From UBA5436 sp050951845 (GTDB taxonomy: Bacteria; Bacillota; Clostridia; Saccharofermentanales; DTU023): a stretch of DNA of 64,000 nucleotides. The stretch is from the NCBI GenBank assembly GCA_050951845.1, contig JBMNJV010000006.1, forward strand, positions 372,001 through 436,000, read 5' to 3'. Position 1 is the first letter of the stretch. Each line of letters begins with the position of its first letter. The notes under the pieces were generated by a model. The model did no database searches. It was not told the origin of the DNA and saw only the letters and a list, made by a program, of their open reading frames with translations. Positions 52,402 through 62,043 of the stretch are shown piece after piece. The position numbers were made by a program, and so were the translations under genes.

Positions 52402-53775
52402 CTATTTTTTGCGCAAGAAGCCTACGAGCATGATCGCAATACTGACAATCATTCCGATAAATAGTGAATCAAAAGATATTTTAATAATTGTGTTAAAAAG
52501 AAGTACACAAGCAGGGCCAGCAATCACTGCAGCTAAAACATATTTGCTGTCTATTTTGCCTGAAAACCATAATGCGCCACAAAGAGGTGCGAAAATTACT
52601 GCGCCGCGTAAGCCCATCGACATGAAGGCAAATTCCAAAATGATATCACCCAGACCGCCGGCAGAAAGTATCCCTGCAAAAGTAAGGGTTAAAACAATTA
52701 ATATTTGTAAGAGAATGAATTCTCTTTTTGCTGAATATTTATGTGATGACAGGCGTTGAACGACATCATTTTTGATCGTTGTTGCTACACCGAGTGCAAG
52801 TCCGGCCCCTGTGCCGATAACTGCGATAAAAAGAGCACCGAGAATAATTCCGCCCAGCAATGGCGGCATTTTTTCCATGACAAAGGTCGTCAAAACATTT
52901 TTCGATGAAAGAGCCGGATCAGAAGCTCTCATATAAAGCCCTACAAGAATGCCGCCTATTCCGATCGGAGGTATCAGAAAAGCACTTAACAAAGAGCCTT
53001 TGATACTTGCCCGATCGGATTTGCCTATGAAGATTGCTTGAGCATAAGTTTGAGTTGATACTACTCCCAAAATCAAAGACAGACACGCACTGAGATCTTT
53101 GTTAACACCTCTGGCAAACAAGCTGAAAAACCGGACATTTTGAGGATTGGGAATTCCCTTAACCAGATCGGCAAATGACCTGATACCGCCTGTGAGATTT
53201 AAAACCAGAATACCGCAGGCAATCATAGCGGTATAGAGAAGCAAAGTCTTTAATGCTCCTACCTTACCGGCACCTGTTGTTCCGCCGAAGACGACATAGA
53301 TTATCATGAAAATCGCGGAGACAGCAATCGTCACTTGAAGAGGCAATTCGGGAAAGACAACTTCTATAACTGCAACGGAAGCAATTAACTGCGAGATAAT
53401 ATTAATGAAAGTACCGACTGAACTTAATAAAGATACCGAGAAGCCGACACGATTTCCATATTCTTCCGTCAAAATTTCTACAAGAGTAAAGCATCCTGTT
53501 TTTCGCAGCGGTTTGGCATAAAATAAAGCAAGAATCAAACAGGCTATTCCGCCGCCGAGTGTGAACCACCAGGCACTCATGCCATATGAATAAGCGAGCT
53601 GAGCTGTCCCGATCGTGGAAGAACCTCCTACCAGCGTTCCTATAATTAAACCGGAAACAACTACACAGTTGCCTTTTTGTTGATAATTCCGGGTGTTTTT
53701 ATATCCGGAATAGATTGAAAGCCCCGAAACCAATATCAAAACTAAAACAATTCCGACGAAATGTGAGAACAGCAT
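52402..53775 (-). CDS. Sodium:solute symporter family transporter
   Basis: The protein has 457 residues with about thirteen membrane spans. Family strips are 'VVSGLIIGTLVGGSSTIGTA' (the unwound first helix), 'GMSAWWFTLGGGIACLILAL', 'FTLVEILTEEYGNRVGFSVS' and 'AKPLRKTGCFTL'. SSS transporters use a sodium gradient to take up sugars, amino acids or carboxylates. The substrate cannot be read here. It converges with the hydrolase gene and is divergent from the ABC exporter gene. A promoter-like element shared with wbpA lies about 130 bp upstream, so the two may answer to the same signal. Confidence 0.9.
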   Translation of the reverse strand: MLFSHFVGIVLVLILVSGLSIYSGYKNTRNYQQKGNCVVVSGLIIGTLVGGSSTIGTAQLAYSYGMSAWWFTLGGGIACLILALFYAKPLRKTGCFTLVEILTEEYGNRVGFSVSLLSSVGTFINIISQLIASVAVIEVVFPELPLQVTIAVSAIFMIIYVVFGGTTGAGKVGALKTLLLYTAMIACGILVLNLTGGIRSFADLVKGIPNPQNVRFFSLFARGVNKDLSACLSLILGVVSTQTYAQAIFIGKSDRASIKGSLLSAFLIPPIGIGGILVGLYMRASDPALSSKNVLTTFVMEKMPPLLGGIILGALFIAVIGTGAGLALGVATTIKNDVVQRLSSHKYSAKREFILLQILIVLTLTFAGILSAGGLGDIILEFAFMSMGLRGAVIFAPLCGALWFSGKIDSKYVLAAVIAGPACVLLFNTIIKISFDSLFIGMIVSIAIMLVGFLRKK

Positions 53776-53903
53776 GATAAACCTTACATAATATATCTGA
53801 AATGATTATGATATATTTTCCTTTCCAGTTTCCAGAATCATAATTCGGATTGATCCTGCTTAAAAACAGTCCGAATTAAACTCAAGAATTTTTCCTTCCG
53901 TAT

Positions 53904-53934
53904 ATTATACAGAGAAATCGTTATGTTTACCTTG
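53904..53934 (-). promoter_or_regulatory. Promoter-like element shared with wbpA
   Basis: On the minus strand TATAAT (53904-53909) is preceded by GATTTCTCTG and CAAGGTAAACA, about 130 bp upstream of the symporter start. The same 31-bp arrangement is at 25058-25088. The conservation spans both the -10 and upstream part, suggesting a regulator or alternative sigma factor rather than a chance match. Confidence 0.55.
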
Positions 53935-53973
53935 TCTCTTTTTTATAGCAGTACTTTATACCGGTATAGGTCA

Positions 53974-54002
53974 TTAAAAATAAATTTGCTACATGCTATA
54001 AT
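53974..54002 (+). promoter_or_regulatory. Extended -10 promoter for the ABC exporter operon
   Basis: TTAAAA (53974-53979), 17 bp, then TGC-TATAAT (53994-54002) gives a good -10 with the TG extension. Transcription would start near 54009. A possible 12-codon leader frame (ATG at 54011, stop at 54047-54049) follows at once, with GAGG at 54033-54036. Confidence 0.5.
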
Positions 54003-54087
54003 AGCTTCACATGATGTTTAGATATATGAAGCGAGGCATTTTAATATAGATTCCATTATTAATTATAATCAGCCAACTCTGAAAGAA

Positions 54088-55827
54088 TTGCTCAGATCAC
54101 GCAAGAGTGGCTTCATCAGTTATTTTTTAGGTTGTTTTATTACCTCTGTCGGTAGTTTGATTACCTATATCGCGGCATCTTCCGGTGTCGGCATTTTTTC
54201 AATGAACTCCGGGCAGGAAATCAGACAGAGAATCATGCTGGTTACTTTTCTATTCCTGTTACCCTCAATATTGCATATCGGATCAAGACTATTGCGGATC
54301 GGTTATATGCGGGATATTCTGCTTGATATCCGCAAATTAGCTTTTCGCAAAATAATGTTGTTATCGCCACAAATGTTTGCACGGGAATCTAAAGATAAGT
54401 ATCTGTCCGGCTTGGTTAACGATATTAATTTATTTGAAAATGAGTTTTTTGTTTCATTACTCAATATGATTTATCAAGGCGGACGCTATCTTCTCGGATT
54501 AGCAGTTCTCTTTGTGACTGATTGGCGTTTCGGTTTAATCGGTCTGATCACTTCAGTCAGTTTGGCTTTCATCGGCAAGTTTTTCAGTAATAAAACCGTT
54601 AAGTTAAGACTTGCCATTTCCGATCAGAATACACTATTTCAAAATCAAATCAGCAATATCTTTCAAGGTCTGGAAATCCTCAAATTGAATCGCATTGAGA
54701 AAAAGTTTTATACTCAAGCCGGTGATAATATTGAACAACTGGAAAAATCCAAAGGGCATTTCCGGTATTTCAAGAATTTGCAGCAGGAGATTTTGTGGAC
54801 AATCGGTAATGTTGTTTTGATGTTGGCTTTTCTTTATATAAGCTTCAATATTGCAACCGAAGGCAAAACTATCTCAACTTCAATCATTCAGTTTATGATG
54901 CTCAATACATCAATTTTCAGCGTAGCAATGTTCATGCCGCATTACAACTCATTCAAATCATCAACGGAATTATATAACCAACTGGTTTTACTTACCGATC
55001 AACAAAAAACTGAAATTGCTCAGGCAAATACTGCTGCAGGGAAAACAGAGTTTAAGTTCCGGGATAAAATAGAAGTCAAAAATCTGCATTTTGCTTATGA
55101 TACCAATAAATCGTTGTTGCAAAATGTAAGTTTTACACTTGAATCCGGTAAAAAATATCTCTTGCGCGGTCCTTCAGGTTCAGGCAAAACCACATTGATC
55201 AACATTCTATCCGGAGTCATCACAAACTATCAGGGGGAAATTCTATTCGATAAGATCAAATTATCCGATCTTGAACCGAATTCCGTTTTAGCTTCAATTG
55301 CCGAAATGCAGCAAGATGTATTTTTATTTGAAGATACTTTGCTCAATAATATTACGCTCTATCAAAAGGACGACAACCATCAAGCTTTTGAGGAAAAAAT
55401 AGCCCTGGTGATTAAACAATCCGGACTGACTGAACTGGTTGATAAATTACCCGATGGACCGGACACTTTGCTGGAAGAAAACGGTAAAAATCTATCAGGC
55501 GGAGAACGGCAAAGAATATCGATTGCCAGAACACTCTATAAAAACAGTCAAATCATACTGGCTGATGAACCGACTTCCGGACTTGATCCTGAAACCGGAA
55601 AGCTGATCGAACAAACATTACTTGATTTGCCTCAGACCGTAATCACAATTTCGCATCGTGACTATCCGGGAACAAGTGAAAATTATGACTGCATTCTATT
55701 ATTAACCAATCAGCAAATCAGAATGCTGAAACCGGAGCAATATTTTCAAGAATTACGTAATGGCTACTATAATCTTGAAAATTCGAATGAATCAAACAAT
55801 ACCAAGGTGAGCAATGACCGGAAATAA
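54088..55827 (+). CDS. ABC exporter half-transporter (membrane domain fused to ATPase)
   Basis: The protein has 579 residues from a TTG at 54088. The frame stays open upstream to 54022 with no ATG, GTG or TTG, so the true start is uncertain. Six N-terminal membrane spans occupy about 10-290, followed by the ATPase with Walker A 'GPSGSGKTTLINILSG', signature 'LSGGERQRISIART' and Walker B 'QIILADEPTSGLDPETG'. It forms, with the next gene, a heterodimeric exporter. The next gene overlaps by 14 bp, so the two are co-translated. The exported substrate is unknown; peptide, lipid or drug are all possible for this class. Confidence 0.88.
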   Translation: MLRSRKSGFISYFLGCFITSVGSLITYIAASSGVGIFSMNSGQEIRQRIMLVTFLFLLPSILHIGSRLLRIGYMRDILLDIRKLAFRKIMLLSPQMFARESKDKYLSGLVNDINLFENEFFVSLLNMIYQGGRYLLGLAVLFVTDWRFGLIGLITSVSLAFIGKFFSNKTVKLRLAISDQNTLFQNQISNIFQGLEILKLNRIEKKFYTQAGDNIEQLEKSKGHFRYFKNLQQEILWTIGNVVLMLAFLYISFNIATEGKTISTSIIQFMMLNTSIFSVAMFMPHYNSFKSSTELYNQLVLLTDQQKTEIAQANTAAGKTEFKFRDKIEVKNLHFAYDTNKSLLQNVSFTLESGKKYLLRGPSGSGKTTLINILSGVITNYQGEILFDKIKLSDLEPNSVLASIAEMQQDVFLFEDTLLNNITLYQKDDNHQAFEEKIALVIKQSGLTELVDKLPDGPDTLLEENGKNLSGGERQRISIARTLYKNSQIILADEPTSGLDPETGKLIEQTLLDLPQTVITISHRDYPGTSENYDCILLLTNQQIRMLKPEQYFQELRNGYYNLENSNESNNTKVSNDRK

Positions 55828-57520
55828 TAAAAATCATCAATCATCTCTGCCTTCAGATAAAAAACCGGGAATTACTTTAGGCAAAGTTTTATTGCTGGCA
55901 TGGCAACCGTTTTTTCTGTTAATCGGCTCGGAAATCATCTTTCAACTTGTCAGTATTGTGGTTTCGTTTTACATTAAAGACATCTTTGATGCTGCAGTAT
56001 CCGCAAATACCGAAATTCTCATTGCCAAGGCTCCGGCTTTCATCGTTATGGTGTGTGGTATCTTTCCGTTTAATACGTGGTTATCGTATATCAGAGCGAT
56101 GTTTGTCAAAAAAACCTCGATCATCCTTAAACAACGCTATTTAAAAAGAGTTTTTCATAAAAACATCAATGAATTTCAAAGCTCAGGTATTGCCGGATAT
56201 ATCAACGATATTACCAATAATGCCAACACTTTGGAAGAACGATATTTTCAACAAATGACCGTCGTCATCATGTCGGTTACGGAATTTTTCGGTTCCCTGG
56301 CAATTATTATCAGCGTAAATTGGCGTACTTTAATTTTTGTTGTTCCGAGTTTAGCTGTTTTATTATTTATTATGTATAAAACCGGTAATGCACTCAAAAA
56401 GCCGGAGCAAAAGAAAGCCGGTTATTTAGAGGAATATACACGTTATGCCAAAGAATCATTGTCCGCTTTCCGGATTGTGAAAAGTTTTCAATTGGAAAAA
56501 AGAATACTTCGGGATTTTGATCAACGCAGCAAAGATGTTCAGGACAAAGGCTATGATATTGAAAAGCGCGGTACTTACCTGCAGGCAATGAATCAATTTA
56601 TGGGCAGTGCAGTTGCCCTGTTCGGCTTGTTGGCAGGGGTTCGCGCGGTAGCAACAGGTGCCATATCAATCGGTGTTTTGTTTGTTTTAATTATTGCTGT
56701 TTCCAATCTGATTCATCCGATTTTCATGTTAAGTGAGGCATTGCCGCATCTTCGTTCAGTCGAACCGATTTTTGAAAAAATGGAACAACACCTGCAAAAT
56801 CAGCAAATCCAGGAAATCAACAAATCATATCCCGGCTTGGAACAGCAAATCAGCCTGATTGATGTCAGTTTTGATTATCCTGATATACCTGTTTTAAAAA
56901 ATGCCAATGCCAAGTTCAAAAAAGGTGGAAAGTATCTGATTATCGGACCTTCCGGTTCCGGGAAATCGACAATTCTTAGATTATTGCGCAAATATTTTAA
57001 TCCGGATCGCGGTCAAATCCTGATTGACGAATCACAATTAAACGAAATCGATACGGATAGTTATTACCAAAAACTATCCAACATAGAACAAAATGTTTTC
57101 ATTTTTGATGATACGATTCGTAACAACATAACTTTGTTTCAAGATGTTTCCGAGGAAAAGTTGAAGTCCGCAATCACTTCCGCCGGTTTAGACAATCTGC
57201 TCAATTCGCGGACTAACGGTTTGGATGATATATTAGTCAATAACGGTGCGGAACTTTCCGGTGGTGAAAAAGCCAGAATTGCAATAGCAAGGGGGCTTTT
57301 GGCAGAAGCTGATATTATGTTGCTCGATGAACCTTTCGCCAGCCTGGATGATCAAACCGCCCAAAAAATTGAACAAAAATTGTTGGACTTATCCGGTGTT
57401 ACTATCTTAAATGTTTCACATGTGGTATTTAATACTACGAAGAATTTGTATGACGATATATTACTTGTCAAAAACGGTCAGATCCGTACAAATTCTCAAG
57501 AACAGGATAAAATAGGATAA
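55814..57520 (+). CDS. ABC exporter half-transporter, partner subunit
   Basis: The protein has 568 residues. A hydrophilic lead of about 25 residues precedes six membrane spans, then the ATPase with Walker A 'IGPSGSGKSTILRLLRK', signature 'ELSGGEKARIAIARG' and Walker B 'ADIMLLDEPFASLDD'. In this subunit the residue after the Walker B aspartate is glutamate, the catalytic base, in 'LLDEPFASL'; the partner also has 'LADEPTSGL', so both sites may be active. Overlap with the preceding gene and the same architecture indicate a heterodimer. It lies 16 bp upstream of a MATE transporter gene, suggesting an export-linked operon. Confidence 0.9.
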   Translation: MTGNNKNHQSSLPSDKKPGITLGKVLLLAWQPFFLLIGSEIIFQLVSIVVSFYIKDIFDAAVSANTEILIAKAPAFIVMVCGIFPFNTWLSYIRAMFVKKTSIILKQRYLKRVFHKNINEFQSSGIAGYINDITNNANTLEERYFQQMTVVIMSVTEFFGSLAIIISVNWRTLIFVVPSLAVLLFIMYKTGNALKKPEQKKAGYLEEYTRYAKESLSAFRIVKSFQLEKRILRDFDQRSKDVQDKGYDIEKRGTYLQAMNQFMGSAVALFGLLAGVRAVATGAISIGVLFVLIIAVSNLIHPIFMLSEALPHLRSVEPIFEKMEQHLQNQQIQEINKSYPGLEQQISLIDVSFDYPDIPVLKNANAKFKKGGKYLIIGPSGSGKSTILRLLRKYFNPDRGQILIDESQLNEIDTDSYYQKLSNIEQNVFIFDDTIRNNITLFQDVSEEKLKSAITSAGLDNLLNSRTNGLDDILVNNGAELSGGEKARIAIARGLLAEADIMLLDEPFASLDDQTAQKIEQKLLDLSGVTILNVSHVVFNTTKNLYDDILLVKNGQIRTNSQEQDKIG

Positions 57521-57536
57521 TTAATAGGATAATTAT

Positions 57537-58916
57537 ATGATAAATAAGCTTCGGTCTTTTTTTGCTGCTCAGGATTTAACTGAAGGCAACATTATACATG
57601 GATTAATCCGATTTTCGGTCCCTTTGATTATCGGTAATTTTGCCCAACAGCTCTATTCAACTGTCGACTCAATTATTGTCGGTCGGGTTGTCCCGGGCGG
57701 TTTGGCAGCAATCGGTGCAACTTTTCCGATAATTAATTTTACTCTGCTCATATTTATGGCAATTGCAACCGGTGCCGGTGTCATGGTTGCTCAATTTTAC
57801 GGAGCAAAAAACCAAACAAAACTGACTAAAACAATCGGTAATACTTTTGTTTTAATTCTGATCGCAACAATAATTTTAGTCGCGATTGCAATTCCTCTCT
57901 CCAAGCCTATCTTAAAATTGATCAGTACTCCTGCCGATATCATTGACATGTCAACCTCATATTTACAAATTACATTCGGTGGTTTTCTGGGTTTGGCATT
58001 TTTCAACATCGGCTCCGGAATACTGCGTGGTGTCGGGGATTCAGTAACTCCGTTGCTATATTTGTTAGTTTCAACAGTATTAAATACTTTCTTAGATATG
58101 CTATTTGTCTGGGAATTGAGCTGGGGTGTTGCCGGAGCAGCTTGGGCAACAATTATTTCACAGGCAATTTCCGCAATTCTCGTACTAAGTCAGATTTATC
58201 GCAGTCCGCGTATTAATCGTCTCCAAAGATATGACATCAAACCTGATCTGAAACTTGTCAGGGAATTAATACGCTTAGGCTTGCCTGCCGGTATTACTCA
58301 AGGGTTATTTTCCTTAGCAATGATTATGGTACAAAACCTGACCAATCGGATGGGCACGATGGTGGTTGAAGCTAATACGGCTGTAATCCGGCTTGACGGA
58401 TTTGCGATGATGCCTAATCAAACTTTCGGGATGGCTGCAACTACATTTACCGGTCAAAATATCGGAGCAAAAAACCTTGAACGTGTAAAGCGCGGCAGTA
58501 AGACCGTTTCGCTTTTAGCACTCGGAGTTTCATTCGTTCTGTCGATGATCCTGCTGATTTTCGGACATCAATTATTAGGGCTCTTTTCGATCGATAAAAA
58601 AGTCATTAATCTCGGTTATAATATGATGTTGATCTTAATCGTCGGTTACATCGCTATCTCACAAACCATGGCTTTCAGCGGTGTAATGCGGGGTGCCGGT
58701 GATACAATGACTCCGATGTGGATCACTTTATTTGTCACAATTCTTGTGCGTGTTCCTCTGGCTTACCTCTTAACTTATCTGACAAGATCGCCGGAATGGC
58801 CTTACGGTTCTCCTTACATGCAAAATGTAGCCTTACTCACAGCCTGGGTTCTCGGTGCAATTATTACTTACATTTTTTATCGTCGCGGTGGATGGAAAGA
58901 TAAAGCTATCATTTGA
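57537..58916 (+). CDS. MATE family efflux transporter
   Basis: The protein has 459 residues with about twelve membrane spans in two related halves. The first half starts 'FSVPLIIGNFAQQLYSTVDS', the typical MATE N-terminal strip. 'GVMVAQFYGAKNQTK' and 'AATTFTGQNIGAKNLERVKR' are the matching loop motifs in each half, and 'GSGILRGVGDSVTPL' and 'FSGVMRGAGDTMTPMW' are the paired signature segments. MATE transporters export cationic compounds using sodium or proton gradients. It lies 16 bp after the ABC pair and so is probably co-expressed. Confidence 0.93.
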   Translation: MINKLRSFFAAQDLTEGNIIHGLIRFSVPLIIGNFAQQLYSTVDSIIVGRVVPGGLAAIGATFPIINFTLLIFMAIATGAGVMVAQFYGAKNQTKLTKTIGNTFVLILIATIILVAIAIPLSKPILKLISTPADIIDMSTSYLQITFGGFLGLAFFNIGSGILRGVGDSVTPLLYLLVSTVLNTFLDMLFVWELSWGVAGAAWATIISQAISAILVLSQIYRSPRINRLQRYDIKPDLKLVRELIRLGLPAGITQGLFSLAMIMVQNLTNRMGTMVVEANTAVIRLDGFAMMPNQTFGMAATTFTGQNIGAKNLERVKRGSKTVSLLALGVSFVLSMILLIFGHQLLGLFSIDKKVINLGYNMMLILIVGYIAISQTMAFSGVMRGAGDTMTPMWITLFVTILVRVPLAYLLTYLTRSPEWPYGSPYMQNVALLTAWVLGAIITYIFYRRGGWKDKAII

Positions 58917-59043
58917 AGCTATCATTTAAGGCCAGCATTTAAGGTAATATAAAAGAGCAGAATTAAATTACATAGTCTGAAACTAATACGTAAAACTATT
59001 AATCCGAAAAATAAATCGTCAGATCAAAAGCTTAACACAAAAG

Positions 59044-59688
59044 TTAAAGATTAGAAAAAATTCCGATTAAAGAGTAAATTATGTCTTTGAAAATAATAAA
59101 CCCTGCTAAGGCAAGGATCAAAACAAGCATATTTATAATAATCATAGATCGTGCAAAATTTCTGCGGTTAATCTTTTTGTCACTGATTGCAAAAACAATT
59201 GCCAACATTAAGCCGACAAGCGGAATAATAAACAGAAGTCCATATCCGACATAACTCAAGACAGAAAGCGGTTTATATTTTTCCGGCAATGAATTTTCAT
59301 CAACTATCCTCACCGGATCCGAATAATCCCAATCTGATTCGTAAGCAGCAGAATAAGCATAAGTTTCAGGATCCTGTGGATAGTTCGGTTCACTACCGTA
59401 TTGTTCGTAAGCCGGAGTTGAAGAATCCGTTTGATAATCGGGATATGCATACGAATTATCTTCAGATGCCCGCGGATCGGAATCTTGAGTATAAACACGT
59501 GTATAATAATTACGGGAATACGCTTGCGAATCGGAGTCTTGAGTATAATAATTCATATCTTGTCCGGAATAATCTGCTTCCGGCTCTGCATATCCATCTG
59601 CACCGGTTACCATTATACTTTTACCGCAATTACCGCAAAATCTCTCACCTTCTGAAATATCCGCACCACATTGTGTACATTTTCTCAT
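59044..59688 (-). CDS. Zinc-ribbon membrane protein with Tyr/Asp-rich linker
   Basis: The protein has 214 residues. The N-terminal zinc ribbon is 'CTQCGADISEGERFCGNCGK', with four cysteines spaced CxxC and CxxC. A low-complexity part (about 30-130) is rich in Tyr, Asp, Ser and Pro, with repeats of 'YYTQDSDSQAYS' type. Two or three membrane spans end the protein ('VLSYVGYGLLFIIPLVGLML' and 'SMIIINMLVLILALAGFIIF'). Zinc-ribbon/DUF4190-like membrane proteins of this shape are common in Bacillota and their function is unclear. It is divergent from the GDPD gene. No partner is evident. Confidence 0.75.
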   Translation of the reverse strand: MRKCTQCGADISEGERFCGNCGKSIMVTGADGYAEPEADYSGQDMNYYTQDSDSQAYSRNYYTRVYTQDSDPRASEDNSYAYPDYQTDSSTPAYEQYGSEPNYPQDPETYAYSAAYESDWDYSDPVRIVDENSLPEKYKPLSVLSYVGYGLLFIIPLVGLMLAIVFAISDKKINRRNFARSMIIINMLVLILALAGFIIFKDIIYSLIGIFSNL

Positions 59689-59853
59689 AAAAATCCCCTT
59701 ATTTTATTTACATTGCATTCTTTATTTATTGTTTAATAATTTTATACTATATATTTACTTTGTATTTTAACAGAAAACATCATAAGAGGATAAAATATTA
59801 CAAAGGCTTTTCTTTTCCGGTATAAATTTATGTTAAGCTTAATAAGGATTAAC

Positions 59854-59916
59854 GGTACTGTTAAGTAAAGATTATAAGTCTTTGGAATTTTTCTTTATTT
59901 TAAACTTAACAGAACA
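59854..59916. repeat. Palindromic mini-element with IS6-like ends
   Basis: The left tip reads GGTACTGTTAAGTAAAGAT at 59854, and the right tip, inverted, reads TGTTCTGTTAAG ending at 59916. The left tip matches the IS6-like element (GGCTCTGTTAACTAAAGAT) at 16 of 19 positions. The size is 63 bp, similar to the element at 4908-4966. No 8-bp target duplication was found. It lies in the divergent gap between the zinc-ribbon and GDPD genes; the rest of that gap (59689-59939) is AT-rich with no gene. Confidence 0.5.
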
Positions 59917-59939
59917 AATTTGATTATTAAGAGGTAAAC

Positions 59940-60674
59940 ATGAAAACAAAAATATTCGCACATCGAGGAAATGCAATCCTTGAACCCGAAAATACGATGG
60001 ATGCTTTTCAATCGGCCATGGATCTGAATGTTGAAGGGATTGAATTGGACATCCATAAAACTCAAGACGGAAAAATCATTGTGACACATGATGAGAATTT
60101 GCAAAGAGTCACCAATGTTGATTTGGATATTTGCAATGCTTCCTATGATCAAATCAGACCGCTTAATGCGGCATCTTTTATGAATAAAAACCGTAATTCC
60201 CATGTACCGCTGCTGGCGGAAGTATTGGATTTAATTAAAGAAAAAGATGTTATCTTAAATATTGAATTAAAAAATACGATGGTCTTATATCCTGAACTGG
60301 AAGAAGATGTTTTAGATCTGGTTCGTGAATTTGATCTGGAAGAAAGAATTGTTTTTTCTTCTTTCAACCATTACTCAATTATGAAATTTCATTTATTAAA
60401 CACAAAAGCCGAATTGGCTTTTCTTTATGCCGAAGGACTATTCAAACCATGGAAATATGCCAGAAAAAATCGTGTTCACGGCTTACATCCTTTCTTTCCG
60501 AATTTGATCATACCGGACTACGTGAAATCTTGCCGCAAGAAAAATGTTAAAGTCAGACCCTGGACGGTAGACGATCCTCAGAAAATGGAGCAATTGATCG
60601 GATTAGGCGTTGACGGTTTAATAACCAATGATCCCAAAACAGCTCTGGAAATCAGAGAAAATATCAATGTATAA
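59940..60674 (+). CDS. Glycerophosphodiester phosphodiesterase
   Basis: The protein has 244 residues. Catalytic-site strips are 'IFAHRGNAILEPENTMDAFQ' with the first His-Arg, 'GIELDIHKTQDGKIIVTHDE' with E-x-D and the second histidine, and 'DVILNIELKNTM' with the metal-binding E-x-K. The C-terminal 'KVRPWTVDDPQKMEQLIGLG' is typical of GDPD enzymes. It splits glycerophosphodiesters into an alcohol and glycerol-3-phosphate. No signal peptide is present, so it is cytoplasmic. An AAGAGG ribosome site lies upstream. Confidence 0.94.
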   Translation: MKTKIFAHRGNAILEPENTMDAFQSAMDLNVEGIELDIHKTQDGKIIVTHDENLQRVTNVDLDICNASYDQIRPLNAASFMNKNRNSHVPLLAEVLDLIKEKDVILNIELKNTMVLYPELEEDVLDLVREFDLEERIVFSSFNHYSIMKFHLLNTKAELAFLYAEGLFKPWKYARKNRVHGLHPFFPNLIIPDYVKSCRKKNVKVRPWTVDDPQKMEQLIGLGVDGLITNDPKTALEIRENINV

Positions 60675-60740
60675 TTGTCTTAATTAAATTCGGAAAGACA
60701 ACAATAGGTATTTTTTGATTTTAAATTCGAGGAGACTTCG

Positions 60741-62009
60741 ATGAATAATTTTTCAGATAAAAAACAAACAAATGATAGTAAAACCAAAGCTTCTTCTAAA
60801 TTAAATTACGGCAAAACTTTTTTAATCGGAACCGGTTTTTTTGCCTCATCGTTACTCTGGTCGCTATATAACAGTTTTGTACCTTTAATTTTAAAAGATT
60901 TTATTACATCTTCAGCTTTGATCGGTCTGATCATGACAATAGATAATGCTTTCGGTGTAGTCTTTCAACCGTTATTCGGATCACTAAGTGATAAAACTCA
61001 AACCAGATTCGGTAAACGTATGCCATTCATCATGATTGCAGCACCAATTTGCTCCGCTTTGTTTTTCTTCATTCCGCAAATGCCTTCCCTCATTACTTTG
61101 ATGATTATAATCATCATTTTCAATTTCGGTATGTCTGTCTGGCGGGCACCGATTGTCGCATTAATGCCTGATTTAACTCCAAACCAACATTGGTCTAAAG
61201 CCAACGGCGTAATCAACCTGATGGGCGGAGTCGCCAGTATTATCGCATTTTTAATCGGCGGAAAGATTGCAAACAGTTATGGTCGTTCGGCAACTTTCGG
61301 TATGGGTAGCGTTGTCATGCTTATAGCCGTATTGATCTTGTTTATTTTCGTTAAAGAACCGGTCGCCAAATCCCCTTTCACATCTTCAGACAAATCGGAA
61401 GATGATATAAAGGCCATCAGTTTAAGTGCATTTAAAAAATTACCGGCACAACAAAGACGCAATTTGCTCTATTTGCTATTTGCAATATTTTTCTGGTTTT
61501 GCGGTTACAATGCAATAGAAACTTTTTTCACTACGTTTGCCGTAGAGAATTTAGGTATAGCGGAAGGTTCGGCTTCAATGCTTTTGGCTTTCTTTTCCGT
61601 ATCATTTGTTGCTTTCGCAATTCCTTCCGGTTTTATTGCAACAAAAATCGGTCGGCGTAAAAGTATCATCATCGGTTTGGTTGGTATAACTGCTGTCTTC
61701 ATCCCGATTTTATTCCTGATGAATATAATGGCTTTACGAATTCTTTTATTACTCGGCGGTTTCTTTTGGGCTTTAATCAATATCAACTCATTACCGATGG
61801 TTCTGGAAATCGGAAAAGAATCTGAAATAGGCACTTACACAGGCTACTATTATTTCTTCTCATTCAGTGCCAGTATTTTCAGCCCGATTCTTTTCGGCTT
61901 GATTCGCGACTTGACCCAAAATTATGCAACACTGTTTATTTATGCACCGATCACATTTGCTTTAGCATTATTCAGCATCAGCAGGACCAGTTTAGCAAAG
62001 GACAAATAG
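60741..62009 (+). CDS. MFS transporter of the sugar:cation (GPH/SLC45-like) type
   Basis: The protein has 422 residues with twelve membrane spans. The strips 'LLWSLYNSFVPLILKDFI', 'FQPLFGSLSDKTQTRFGKRM' and 'RAPIVALMPDLTPNQHWSKA' match the GPH/SLC45-like group, in which RFGKRMPF after helix 3 is diagnostic. The first 26 residues are a charged tail. It probably takes up or exports a sugar or glycoside with a cation. A GAGGAG ribosome site is present. It follows the GDPD gene by 66 bp, so both may be in one operon. Confidence 0.88.
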   Translation: MNNFSDKKQTNDSKTKASSKLNYGKTFLIGTGFFASSLLWSLYNSFVPLILKDFITSSALIGLIMTIDNAFGVVFQPLFGSLSDKTQTRFGKRMPFIMIAAPICSALFFFIPQMPSLITLMIIIIIFNFGMSVWRAPIVALMPDLTPNQHWSKANGVINLMGGVASIIAFLIGGKIANSYGRSATFGMGSVVMLIAVLILFIFVKEPVAKSPFTSSDKSEDDIKAISLSAFKKLPAQQRRNLLYLLFAIFFWFCGYNAIETFFTTFAVENLGIAEGSASMLLAFFSVSFVAFAIPSGFIATKIGRRKSIIIGLVGITAVFIPILFLMNIMALRILLLLGGFFWALININSLPMVLEIGKESEIGTYTGYYYFFSFSASIFSPILFGLIRDLTQNYATLFIYAPITFALALFSISRTSLAKDK

Positions 62010-62043
62010 TAAATCATAAAAAACTCTCACTTATGCTGAAAAA

